64,000 bases of DNA from DASUPK01 sp963782345 (lineage in GTDB: Bacteria > Actinomycetota > Thermoleophilia > Solirubrobacterales > 70-9), in the NCBI GenBank assembly GCA_963782345.1, contig CAWAJF010000014.1:62001-126000 (forward strand), written 5' to 3'. Shown here piece by piece: positions 57,217 to 64,000 of the stretch (its first letter is position 1; every line of letters begins with the position of its first letter). The notes under the pieces are model-generated. The model ran no database searches. It saw only the letters and a program-made list of their open reading frames with translations, and was not told the origin of the DNA. A program made the translations under genes and the position numbers.

Positions 57217-58008
57217 TCAAATGGTGTACGTCGCTCCCTCTTGCGCGATCTCGACGGGACCATCGAAACCGCGCTCCGCCTGCTCGCGTGCCCAGTCGTC
57301 GCCCAGCTCGTCCGAGATGTGGGTGATGACCACTCGCTTCGCGCCCGCCTCGCGGGCGTGCTCGCCGGCCTCCTCCGGGGTGAGGTGACCGCGAAGTCCG
57401 GTGCGCTCCGGGCGCGGCAGGGTTCCCTCGATGATCAGCAGGTCCGCGTCCCGGGCCGCCTCGACGATCTCCTCGCCCGGGCGCGTGTCCGCGCTGTAGG
57501 CGATCTCACCGGCCCCCTTCGCCCCGATCCGCACCGCGAAGGTCTCGACGAAGTGGGGGACCGGGTGAAAGCTGGCCCAGACGTCGCCGATCTCGACCCG
57601 GTCGCCGGCCGCGTACTCCTCGATCCGGAAGGCGCTCTCGATCAGGTCGTCGTTTCCCCAGGCCCCCACCACTCGGCGAAAGGTGTCGACCGCCCCGGGC
57701 GGCGCGACGAGCCTCGGGCGGGCCGGATCGTCCGTCCCATCCCAGGTGTGGACCGGCACCGGCTGCTGCTTCGGCGCGTAGATCAGCGCGTATGAATAGG
57801 GAACGAGGTCGAGGAAGTGGTCGGCATGGAGGTGGGAGATGATCACTCCGTCGACGTCGACGTAGTCGACCCGCTCGCGCAGCTTGCCGAAGACGCCGTT
57901 GCCGCAGTCGAGCAAGACCGTCGTCTCGTCGGTCTCGATCAGGTAGCCGCTGCATGCCCCCCCGGCGTCTTGCCAGGAGGGCGACTTGCCGAGCACGGTG
58001 ATCTTCAA
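57217..58008 (-). CDS. metallo-beta-lactamase fold hydrolase (possible cyclic nucleotide phosphodiesterase)
   Basis: A 263-residue MBL-fold enzyme. GVIISHLHADHFLDLVPYSY is the HxHxDH zinc motif; EIAYSADTRPGEEIVEAARD and LLIIEGTLP carry later ligands; RVVITHIS the last His. The arrangement resembles RNase Z-type and the Rv1339-like actinobacterial cAMP phosphodiesterases; I cannot choose between them. The start is TTG; no ATG or GTG fits. The deacetylase gene follows, with its start about 130 bases downstream of this stop. Confidence 0.82.
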   Translation of the reverse strand: MKITVLGKSPSWQDAGGACSGYLIETDETTVLLDCGNGVFGKLRERVDYVDVDGVIISHLHADHFLDLVPYSYALIYAPKQQPVPVHTWDGTDDPARPRLVAPPGAVDTFRRVVGAWGNDDLIESAFRIEEYAAGDRVEIGDVWASFHPVPHFVETFAVRIGAKGAGEIAYSADTRPGEEIVEAARDADLLIIEGTLPRPERTGLRGHLTPEEAGEHAREAGAKRVVITHISDELGDDWAREQAERGFDGPVEIAQEGATYTI

Positions 58009-58118
58009 GGCAGGTGTCCCATGACCCCGCCGGGACTCTAGACGCCAGGATGCCCGGCTTCGCCATCAAGCCGCGGCTGCAAGCGGCCGCCCTACGTAAG
58101 TCGCTTCGGGGCTGCGCC

Positions 58119-58334
58119 CTACGCTCCGACTGCGAGCGGCCTGGCAGCCGCTTCGGCCGGCTCAGTCCGATCCCTCATCAGCAGGGCGGGTTGCCGCGGA
58201 GGGACCAGGCCCTCGGGGCTGTCGGGCCTGAAGGTGGGACAGGGCGAGTCGAGGCCGAGGGCACAGAGGCCGCGGCGGCGGAAGAAGCAGTCCTCACAAG
58301 TCACCGCAGCACCACGTGCTCGACTCTCGGCCAA
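58119..58334 (-). CDS. small Cys-rich (putative zinc-binding) protein
   Basis: A 71-residue protein with four conserved-looking Cys: C-E-D-C then FFRRRGLCALGLDSPCPTFR, i.e. CxxC-x7-C-x7-C. This pattern suggests one zinc or iron-sulfur site. The C-terminal half is Pro/Arg-rich. No family is named, but I believe similar short proteins occur in Thermoleophilia; that is from memory. Start TTG at 58334; a GTG eleven codons in is an alternative. It is isolated, with 110 bases to the MBL gene and 271 to the hydroxylase gene. Confidence 0.55.
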   Translation of the reverse strand: MAESRARGAAVTCEDCFFRRRGLCALGLDSPCPTFRPDSPEGLVPPRQPALLMRDRTEPAEAAARPLAVGA

Positions 58335-58426
58335 GTTCGCCCCATTCCTCTCGTCATGTAGGCGGCCCCGAACTTCTCCGCCGGATCTTCTGTCCCGGGA
58401 GCGGCCCCGCGACTTGGCTCGATGAT

Positions 58427-58469
58427 GCCATTTGAGCGGCCTCCCGTCAGGGGTGTTTCCGCAAATGGC
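58427..58469. repeat. inverted repeat in the hydroxylase upstream region
   Basis: GCCATTTG (58427-58434) pairs with CAAATGGC (58462-58469), and a flanking CGG/CCG extends the stem beyond a two-base bulge. It lies about 140 bases before the hydroxylase start and may end the upstream region or bind a regulator. Confidence 0.4.
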
Positions 58470-58548
58470 GCTGTTCTTTCTTCACCGGTTGGTCACGAGT
58501 TCCGCTATCACCGAAAAGCCGGCCCAGACGCCTGGCCCCCAGTGTCTG

Positions 58549-58562
58549 TTAGGTGACCCTAA
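58549..58562. promoter_or_regulatory. palindrome resembling a short metalloregulator box
   Basis: TTAGG-TGAC-CCTAA, a near-perfect palindrome 30 bases before the -10 hexamer of the hydroxylase gene. The TTAGG/CCTAA arms recall DtxR/IdeR-family boxes but the spacing is shorter than the 19-base iron box. Confidence 0.35.
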
Positions 58563-58591
58563 GGAGAAGGCGCCACCGATTGCCCTCTCGC

Positions 58592-58597
58592 TAAGAT
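58592..58597 (+). promoter_or_regulatory. -10 hexamer of the hydroxylase gene (leaderless type)
   Basis: TAAGAT, eight bases before the ATG at 58606; no ribosome site between. It supports the 58606 start over the longer upstream reading. Confidence 0.5.
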
Positions 58598-58605
58598 CAG
58601 CGCCG

Positions 58606-59271
58606 ATGGCACACGAGCGCACAGCACGCCTCGCCGACTCACCCCCGATGTTCGAGAGCCGGTTCCTCGACTTCTTCTCCCGCGTCCACCCGGCGCTGCC
58701 GGCGATCGTCTTCCTGCCGGTGGTTGTCGCGGGGATCTGGCTCGGGATCGATCGCGGGCTTTCGGTCGGCATGGCCGCCCTCCTCTTCCTGGCCGGGATC
58801 GCCATCTGGACCCTGACCGAATACTGGCTCCACCGGCTCGTCTTCCACTGGCAGCCGAAGTTCCCGGGCGGCGACCGCCTCCACTTCATCATCCACGGCG
58901 TCCACCACGACCATCCGAACGACGCCATGCGCCTCGTGATGCCGCCCGCCGTCAGCATCCCGCTGGCCGCTCTGTTCTTCGGGCTCTACGTGCTGATCTT
59001 CGGGGCAACGGACGCGCTTCCCGCCTTCGCCGGATTCATCACCGGATATCTGGGCTACGACTACACGCACTACCACCTCCACCACCACGTGCCGAAGACC
59101 AAGTTCGGGAAGCAGCTCCGCGAGCACCACATGCGCCACCACTTCCAGGACCACCGCTACGGCTTCGGCGTCTCCTCGCCGCTCTGGGACGCGGTGATGG
59201 GCACATTGCCGCGCAGCCGGAAGTCCGCCGAGCAGCCGAGCGACAAGCGGCCCGCCACCCCGGCCGGCTAG
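58606..59271 (+). CDS. fatty acid hydroxylase / sterol desaturase family membrane diiron enzyme
   Basis: A 221-residue integral membrane enzyme of the FA2H type. Four hydrophobic helices alternate with His clusters that bind two irons: WLHRLVFHWQ, LHFIIHGVHHDHPND, THYHLHHHVPK and LREHHMRHHFQDHRYGFGVS. The order and short length match fatty acid 2-hydroxylases without the cytochrome b5 domain. It would hydroxylate a membrane lipid acyl chain, giving 2-hydroxy fatty acids; the electron donor is not in the window. It overlaps the convergent dehydrogenase gene by four bases. Confidence 0.9.
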   Translation: MAHERTARLADSPPMFESRFLDFFSRVHPALPAIVFLPVVVAGIWLGIDRGLSVGMAALLFLAGIAIWTLTEYWLHRLVFHWQPKFPGGDRLHFIIHGVHHDHPNDAMRLVMPPAVSIPLAALFFGLYVLIFGATDALPAFAGFITGYLGYDYTHYHLHHHVPKTKFGKQLREHHMRHHFQDHRYGFGVSSPLWDAVMGTLPRSRKSAEQPSDKRPATPAG

Positions 59272-60230
59272 ATCACCCGGCTCGGCGGCTCCCCTCCCTC
59301 CAGCACGGCGATCACGTTGTCGGCAACGGCGTTCGCCATCGCGTCGCGCGAGGGGATCGTGGCCGAGCCGATGTGCGGGAGGAGGACCGCGCGCGGTGCC
59401 TCAAGCAGCCGCGGAGAGACCTCCGGCTCGTTCTCGTAGACGTCGAGGCCCGCCGCCCCGAGGGCCCCGCTCTCGAGCGCCGCGGCGACCGCATCGGAGT
59501 CGACCAGCGTGCCCCGCGAGGTGTTGACGAGCACGCCGTCCGGGCCGATCAGCTCCACCTCGGCCTTGCCGATCAGGCCACGGGTCTCGGGCGTCGAGGG
59601 GGCGTGGAGGCTCACCACATCCGCGGCCTCGAGCAGCTCGTGAAGCTCCATCCGGCGAGCGCCGAGGTCTCGCTCCGCGTCGGGCTTAGGCGAGTTGCCC
59701 GCATACACGACCCTCGCCCCCAGGCCATGGGCGAGGCGCGCATAGCGAGTCCCGATCCTTCCCATCCCGATGACGCCCACCGTCGATCCCCAGATCTCGA
59801 TGCCGCGGTAGGCGGCGGGGTCCCAGCCGCCCCAGCGACCGGCGCGCAGGTCGCGCTCGGCGTCGCTCATTCGACGGGCGGCGGCAAAGGTCAGGGCCAT
59901 TGCCAGCTCGGCGGTTGCCTCGGTGAGGACGTCGGGCGTGTTGGTGACCACGACGCCGCGCTCACGGCAGGCGTCGAGGTCGACGTTGTCGTAGCCGACG
60001 GCGAAGTTGGCGACCACCCGGAGCTGGTCCCCACATGCATCGAGCAGCTCGGCGTCGATTGCCACGCTCGGGTCGGCGACCAGAGCGGAGGCGCCGGGGA
60101 CGATCCCGAGCAGATCCTCCCGCGTCGCATCCGGACCGCCCTCGGCGACTTCGAATGCCTCGCTGAGACGCTCGAGTCCGGCCGGCAAGAGCACCCGGGC
60201 GATCACCACCAGCTGAGGGTCTGCATTCAT
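59268..60230 (-). CDS. D-isomer-specific 2-hydroxyacid dehydrogenase (glyoxylate/hydroxypyruvate reductase-like)
   Basis: A 320-residue NAD(P)-dependent dehydrogenase. The dinucleotide loop is VGVIGMGRIGTRYARLA; catalytic residues appear as Arg in LVNTSRGTLVDSDAVAAAL, Glu in LDVYENEPEVSPRLL and His in VLLPHIGSATI. DYNVDLDACRERGVVVTNTP-like text (VGYDNVDLDACRERGVVVTN) is standard for the family. A role in reducing glyoxylate or hydroxypyruvate, or a D-lactate-like acid, is likely; substrate is not determinable. TAGTTT lies nine bases before the ATG. Confidence 0.92.
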   Translation of the reverse strand: MNADPQLVVIARVLLPAGLERLSEAFEVAEGGPDATREDLLGIVPGASALVADPSVAIDAELLDACGDQLRVVANFAVGYDNVDLDACRERGVVVTNTPDVLTEATAELAMALTFAAARRMSDAERDLRAGRWGGWDPAAYRGIEIWGSTVGVIGMGRIGTRYARLAHGLGARVVYAGNSPKPDAERDLGARRMELHELLEAADVVSLHAPSTPETRGLIGKAEVELIGPDGVLVNTSRGTLVDSDAVAAALESGALGAAGLDVYENEPEVSPRLLEAPRAVLLPHIGSATIPSRDAMANAVADNVIAVLEGGEPPSRVI

Positions 60231-60239
60231 CGTCAGCTG

Positions 60240-60245
60240 AAACTA
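60240..60245 (-). promoter_or_regulatory. -10 hexamer of the 2-hydroxyacid dehydrogenase gene (leaderless type)
   Basis: TAGTTT on the minus strand, nine bases before the ATG at 60230, in a 68-base divergent region that also has CTAACC/GGTTAG inverted half-sites (60243-60248, 60273-60278). Confidence 0.45.
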
Positions 60246-60298
60246 ACCGTTACGGTCATGTAACTGTCATCCGGTTAGAGAGAGGAATCAGTTAACTC

Positions 60299-60649
60299 AT
60301 GCCAACGGTTTCGAACACAGTCGATCAGGCCAGGACGCTCCTCGAGCGCCGGCTGCGGGAGCTCGATGACGAGCGCCGTCAGGTCGAGGCCGCGCTCGCC
60401 GGTCTCGGCAAAACCGTCAGGCGCGGACCGGGCCGCCCGCCGGGAGGTCGCCGCCGCCGCCGCAGGCGCGGCAGCACGCGCGCCGATCAGGCCGTGAAGC
60501 TCATCAGCGAGAACCCGGGGATCACGGTCTCCGAGCTCGGCAAGAAGATGAGTCTCAACCATCCGAATTACCTGTATCGGATTCTGCCGGACCTCCAGAA
60601 GGAAGGCCGCATCCGCCGCGAGGGCAGCGGGTACCACCCCGCGTCTTAG
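60299..60649 (+). CDS. AT-hook / winged-helix DNA-binding protein
   Basis: A 116-residue basic protein. Residues about 8-38 form a coiled coil (QARTLLERRLRELDDERRQV), residues about 42-60 are an AT-hook-like segment (RRGPGRPPGGRRRRRRRGS), and residues about 62-112 fit a winged helix-turn-helix (AVKLISENPGITVSELGKKM, then NYLYRILPDLQKEGRIRREG). It is likely a nucleoid-associated or regulatory protein. A GAGAGG lies upstream of the ATG. It is divergent from the dehydrogenase gene and overlaps mdh convergently by four bases. Confidence 0.8.
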   Translation: MPTVSNTVDQARTLLERRLRELDDERRQVEAALAGLGKTVRRGPGRPPGGRRRRRRRGSTRADQAVKLISENPGITVSELGKKMSLNHPNYLYRILPDLQKEGRIRREGSGYHPAS

Positions 60650-61635
60650 ATCAGCCCGAGTCCCTTCACCGCGTCGCGCTCCTCCTTCAGCTCGGCGGCG
60701 GTGGCGTCGATCCGCTCCCGGGAGAAGTCGGTGATCTCCAGGCCCTCGACGCGCTTCCACTCGCCGCCCGAGCACTCGCAGGCCGCACCGGAGATCAGAC
60801 CCTCCTCGACCCCATAGGAGCCGTCGGAGACCACGGCCATCGAGGCCCAGTCGCCGTCCGGGGTCCCGAGCACCCAGTCGCGAACGTGGTCGATCGCGGC
60901 GTTCGCGGCCGAGGCGGCGCTGGAGGCGCCCCGCGCCTCGATGATCGCGGCACCGCGCTTGCCGACCGTCGGGATGAACTCGTCCGCGATCCACGCGTCG
61001 TCCCCGACCTGGGCCCAGGCGGAGCTGCCGTCGACCAGCGCGTTGACCAGGTCCGGGTACTGCGTAGGGGAGTGGTTCCCCCAGACGGTCATCCGCTTGA
61101 TGTCGGTGACGGGGCGCTCGAGCTTGTTCGCGAGCTGCGCGATCGCCCGGTTGTGATCGAGGCGCATCATCGCCGTGAACCGCTCTGGGGGAACGTCGGC
61201 CGCGTGTGACTTCGCGATCAGGCAGTTCGTGTTCGCCGGATTGCCGACGACCAGCACCCTGACGTCGTCGGCCGCATGCGCGTTGATCGCCTCGCCCTGG
61301 GGCTTGAAGATGCCGCCGTTCGCCTCGAGCAGGTCGGCCCGCTCCATCCCCTTCGACCGGGGACGGGCGCCGACGAGCAGCGCGATGTTGGTGCCGTCGA
61401 AGGCCTCGTTCGGATCGGCCGAGATGTCGATGCTGCGCAGCAGTGGGAAGGCGCAGTCGTCGAGCTCCATCGCGGTTCCCTCCGCCGCGGTAAGCGCGTC
61501 GGGGATCTCGAGCAGGCGAAGCTTCACCTCGGTGTCCGGGCCGAGCATCTCGCCGGCGGCGATCCGGAAGAGGATCGCGTAACCGATCTGGCCTGCGGCT
61601 CCGGTGACTGTGACGTTGACGGGGGAATCGCTCAC
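60646..61635 (-). CDS. mdh: malate dehydrogenase
   Basis: NAD-dependent malate dehydrogenase of the TCA cycle; 329 residues of the cytosolic/type-1 group. NVTVTGAAGQIGYAILFRIA is the NAD-binding loop; MELDDCAFPLL, VGNPANTNCLI and MMRLDHNRAIAQLANKL are family hallmarks; the catalytic His is in VWGNHSPTQYPD. The GTG at 61635 was chosen over a 44-residue longer reading because CAGGAGG lies eight bases before it and the family starts here. It lies close to icd, giving two TCA-cycle genes on the same strand. Confidence 0.96.
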   Translation of the reverse strand: MSDSPVNVTVTGAAGQIGYAILFRIAAGEMLGPDTEVKLRLLEIPDALTAAEGTAMELDDCAFPLLRSIDISADPNEAFDGTNIALLVGARPRSKGMERADLLEANGGIFKPQGEAINAHAADDVRVLVVGNPANTNCLIAKSHAADVPPERFTAMMRLDHNRAIAQLANKLERPVTDIKRMTVWGNHSPTQYPDLVNALVDGSSAWAQVGDDAWIADEFIPTVGKRGAAIIEARGASSAASAANAAIDHVRDWVLGTPDGDWASMAVVSDGSYGVEEGLISGAACECSGGEWKRVEGLEITDFSRERIDATAAELKEERDAVKGLGLI

Positions 61636-61688
61636 TTCTGAAGCCTCCTGTGGGGATAGTTCCGCGGGTGGGGCGCTTAACCGTTGGT

Positions 61689-62618
61689 ATGTCCCGAAAA
61701 AGCGCCCCGACACGCCCCGGATCGTTGACCAAGCTCGCGGAGCGCCAGCACGGCGTAGTCGCCGCACGCCAACTCTATTCGCTGGGCCTCTCCGAGGGAC
61801 AGGTCAGGTCGCGCGTGGGCTCTGGATGGCTGCACCGAGTTCACCACGGGGTCTATGCCGTCGGGCACAGACGCATCTCGCGGGAGGGCCGATGGATGGC
61901 AGCGGTCCTCGCCTGTGGGCCCGGAGCCGTGCTCAGCCACGCAGATGCCGCCACGCTTTGGTCGATCCGGCCCCAACCGCGGTCGGAGCGGGTCGACGTG
62001 ACACTTCGAACCCGGGCCGGTCGCAGGCGGCGGACTGGTCTCCGAGTACATCGACCGAGACGCCTGCCGGACGACGAGTTGTCGATCTCCAACGGGATCC
62101 CCTGCACGACTCCTGCGCGAACGATTCTCGATATCGCGGGCGTGGTCAACGCCCGTTTGCTGGAACGCGCGCTCGACGAGGCCGATCGCCTGAAGCTCCT
62201 GGACGCGAACGATCCGATCGAGTTGCTTCGACGCCACCGTGGGCATCCCGGCGCTCGACGCCTACGGGGTGTGCTCGCCCGCCATCGAATCGGCTCGACC
62301 CTGACACGCAGCGAGCTGGAGGAGCGCTTTCTCGCCCTCTGTCGCAAAGACCAACTTCCTCAGCCGGCTGTGAACGTGCCGCTGCTCGACTACGTCGTGG
62401 ATTTCCTGTGGACCGACGCAGCACTCGTGGTGGAGGTAGACGGGCACGCGACCCACGGCACCCGCCGAGCCTTCCAGGAGGACCGGGAACGCGACGGCCG
62501 GCTGGCCGTGGCCGGCTACCGCGTGGTTCGCTTCACCTGGTGGGACCTCACGCGCCGCCCCGCGATCGTCACCGACCGCCTCCGACGCCTCATCGCGGGG
62601 CGAAAAACCCCTACCTGA
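61689..62618 (+). CDS. AbiEi-type N-terminal domain with DUF559 (Vsr/endonuclease-like) C terminus
   Basis: A 309-residue protein. The N-terminal part has an AbiEi antitoxin-like winged helix (LAERQHGVVAARQLYSLGLS, then GWLHRVHHGVYAVG) and the typical middle region (AVLSHADAATLW, HRPRRLPDDELSISNGIPCT, TTPARTILDIAGV). The C-terminal 110 residues match DUF559: ELEERFLALC, DYVVDFLWTDAALVVEVDGH and YRVVRFTWWDLTRRP, with the E..D-E-D pattern of the PD-(D/E)xK fold. No AbiEii toxin gene is adjacent. Function is unproven. It is divergent from mdh and convergent with icd. ATG at 61689. Confidence 0.82.
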   Translation: MSRKSAPTRPGSLTKLAERQHGVVAARQLYSLGLSEGQVRSRVGSGWLHRVHHGVYAVGHRRISREGRWMAAVLACGPGAVLSHADAATLWSIRPQPRSERVDVTLRTRAGRRRRTGLRVHRPRRLPDDELSISNGIPCTTPARTILDIAGVVNARLLERALDEADRLKLLDANDPIELLRRHRGHPGARRLRGVLARHRIGSTLTRSELEERFLALCRKDQLPQPAVNVPLLDYVVDFLWTDAALVVEVDGHATHGTRRAFQEDRERDGRLAVAGYRVVRFTWWDLTRRPAIVTDRLRRLIAGRKTPT

Positions 62619-62642
62619 CGACGAAAATGCGCCCCGCCAAGG

Positions 62643-63857
62643 CTAGGCCATCGCGGCCTCGAGGTTCTCGTCGACCGCGGCGAGGAACTCCTGCGTCGTC
62701 TGGAACTCCTGGTCGGGGCCGATCAGCAGGGCCAGGTCCTTCGTCATCTTGCCGCTCTCGACCGTCTCGACGCAGACGCGCTCGAGGGTCTCGGCGAACT
62801 CCGTGACCTCCGGCGTCTCGTCCATCCGGCCGCGGGCGGCGAGGCCGCGCGTCCAGGCGAAGATCGAGGCGATCGGGTTGGTCGAGGTGGGGTTGCCCTG
62901 CTGGTGCTGGCGGAAGTGGCGGGTGACGGTGCCGTGCGCCGCCTCGGCCTCGACGGTCTTGCCGTCGGCCGTCATCAGGACGCTCGTCATCAGCCCGAGT
63001 GAGCCGAACCCCTGGGCGACGGTGTCGGACTGAACGTCGCCGTCGTAGTTCTTGCAGGCCCAGACGTAGCCACCCTCCCACTTCAGGGCGGCCGCGACCA
63101 TGTCGTCGATCAGGCGGTGCTCGTAGGTGATGTCAGCCGCCTCGAAGTCCTCCCTGAACTCCGAGTCGAAGACCTCCTGGAAGATGTCCTTGAAGCGCCC
63201 GTCGTAGCGCTTCAGGATCGTGTTCTTGGTCGAGAGATAGACCGGAAGCCCGCGGTCCAGGCCGTAGCGCAGCGAGGCTCGGGCGAAGTCGCGGATCGAG
63301 TCGTCGAGGTTGTACATCGCCATCGCCACGCCACCGCCGGGGAAGTCGTAGACATCGAGCTCGATCGGCTCCCCGCCGTCCTTGGGCGTGAAGGTCAGGG
63401 TGAGCTCCCCCTCCCCCGGGACGACCATGTCGGTGGCCCGGTACTGGTCGCCGAAGGCGTGACGCCCGATCACGATCGGCTTCGTCCAGCCGGGGACCAG
63501 CCTCGGCACGTTCGAGATCACGATCGGCTCGCGGAAGATCACCCCGCCGAGGATGTTCCGGATCGTCCCATTGGGCGAGCGGTACATCTCCTTGAGGCCG
63601 AACTCCTCGACCCTGGCCTCGTCCGGCGTGATCGTCGCGCACTTCACGCCGACGCCGTGCTCCTTGATCGCGTTGGCCGCGTCGACGGTGATCTGGTCCT
63701 CCGTCTCATCCCGCTTCTCGATCGAGAGGTCGAAATACCGGAGATCGACATCGAGATAGGGCAGGATCAGCTGGTCCTTGATGAAGGCCCAGATGATCCG
63801 GGTCATCTCGTCGCCGTCGAGCTCGACGACGGGGTTCTTGACCTTGATCTTCGGCAT
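62643..63857 (-). CDS. icd: NADP-dependent isocitrate dehydrogenase (eukaryotic-type homodimer)
   Basis: A 404-residue TCA-cycle enzyme oxidising isocitrate to 2-oxoglutarate. It begins KIKVKNPVVELDGDEMTRII, the homodimeric NADP-IDH start; KCATITPDEARVEEFGLKEM and YRSPNGTIRNILGGVIFREP hold the substrate-binding Thr/Ser-Asn-Arg residues; YKNYDGDVQSDTVAQGFGSL-type text (CKNYDGDVQSDTVAQGFGS) and AEAAHGTVTRHFRQHQQGNP hold the metal Asp and NADP contacts. The ATG at 63857 fits the family; the upstream 43-residue reading was rejected. TAGCAT lies eleven bases before it. Confidence 0.96.
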   Translation of the reverse strand: MPKIKVKNPVVELDGDEMTRIIWAFIKDQLILPYLDVDLRYFDLSIEKRDETEDQITVDAANAIKEHGVGVKCATITPDEARVEEFGLKEMYRSPNGTIRNILGGVIFREPIVISNVPRLVPGWTKPIVIGRHAFGDQYRATDMVVPGEGELTLTFTPKDGGEPIELDVYDFPGGGVAMAMYNLDDSIRDFARASLRYGLDRGLPVYLSTKNTILKRYDGRFKDIFQEVFDSEFREDFEAADITYEHRLIDDMVAAALKWEGGYVWACKNYDGDVQSDTVAQGFGSLGLMTSVLMTADGKTVEAEAAHGTVTRHFRQHQQGNPTSTNPIASIFAWTRGLAARGRMDETPEVTEFAETLERVCVETVESGKMTKDLALLIGPDQEFQTTQEFLAAVDENLEAAMA

Positions 63858-63868
63858 CGGCGGCGGCG

Positions 63869-63874
63869 ATGCTA
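63869..63874 (-). promoter_or_regulatory. -10 hexamer of icd
   Basis: TAGCAT on the minus strand, eleven bases before the ATG at 63857. This leaves room for only a few leader bases. The remaining bases to 64000 show no gene. Confidence 0.4.
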
Positions 63875-64000
63875 TCTGCGCAGGCCCTCGAGCATCTCCG
63901 TCAGCGGCCGCTCGGCACGAGGGCGAGCCGCCGATCGGTCGTCCGAGGTGACGCGGGGTTGACACAAGGTATGAACGATGATTCACTTCTTCGGTGGCCT

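Noticed and set aside
63959..63982. Plus-strand promoter at the window end (TTGACA at 63959-63964)
   Set aside because: No acceptable -10 at 16-18 bases, and any gene would lie outside the window.

Overview
The window is one contiguous piece of a high-GC chromosome of an actinomycete. Gene content and style (strong G/C third positions, many GTG/TTG starts, eukaryotic-type single-chain glycyl-tRNA synthetase, LCP, FmdB and ROK proteins, LPFTG surface protein, many promoters whose -10 hexamer sits directly before the start codon) fit Actinomycetota, most likely class Thermoleophilia (Solirubrobacterales or relatives). The class assignment is inference from protein style; no rRNA is present.

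Layout. 1-4023 (minus): glmU-prs cell-wall/nucleotide operon, a beta carbonic anhydrase, and two tandem DJ-1-type genes, one of them a GlxA-like AraC regulator. 4142-6764 (plus): tRNA-Gln, a GH15 glucoamylase/trehalase-like enzyme and an AhpD-like protein. 6808-17444 (minus): PucR regulator, then a housekeeping operon tatD-rsmA-ispE-DedA/PAP2 with a small membrane protein, two secreted proteins, metG, a RemA-like protein, rsmI and a ROK sugar kinase. 17502-24494: LCP cell-envelope ligase, FmdB-like protein, two paralogous GH26-like secreted glycosidases flanking glyQS and an MFS permease.

24553-40711 is a large surface-polysaccharide locus: a GT39-like membrane glycosyltransferase, four GT4 and one GT2 glycosyltransferases, FkbM methyltransferase, a DegT aminotransferase / Gfo-Idh oxidoreductase / SDR sugar-modifying block, a Wzx-type flippase, a Wzy-type polymerase and a Wzc-type copolymerase/kinase. 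A second instalment follows at 48080-51827 (O-antigen ligase-type protein with a frameshift, and the polyprenyl-phosphate sugar-1-phosphate transferase that would start the chain), with a NodB deacetylase at 56069. Secreted GH26-like and GH78-like enzymes around the locus could trim the product.

Between the two instalments lie two TetR-controlled lipid-type modules: a TetR repressor divergent from an R2-like diiron/SCP2 fusion protein with a clear palindromic operator and a REP-like inverted repeat, and a TetR plus double-hotdog thioesterase. 47267-47680 is a 414-bp gene-free leader with hairpins and tandem 21-22-bp repeats before a small LPFTG protein. 51872-64000 holds metallo-beta-lactamase-fold hydrolases, hsp20-lon, a fatty-acid hydroxylase-type diiron enzyme, a 2-hydroxyacid dehydrogenase, an AT-hook/winged-helix protein, malate dehydrogenase, an orphan AbiEi/DUF559-type protein, and NADP isocitrate dehydrogenase.

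No CRISPR array, prophage, complete insertion sequence or replication origin was seen. The most interesting items are the diiron-SCP2 fusion with its intergenic region, the REP-like element, the recurrent leaderless-promoter pattern, the structured leader at 47.3-47.7 kb, and the sugar block with a catalytically degenerate SDR.
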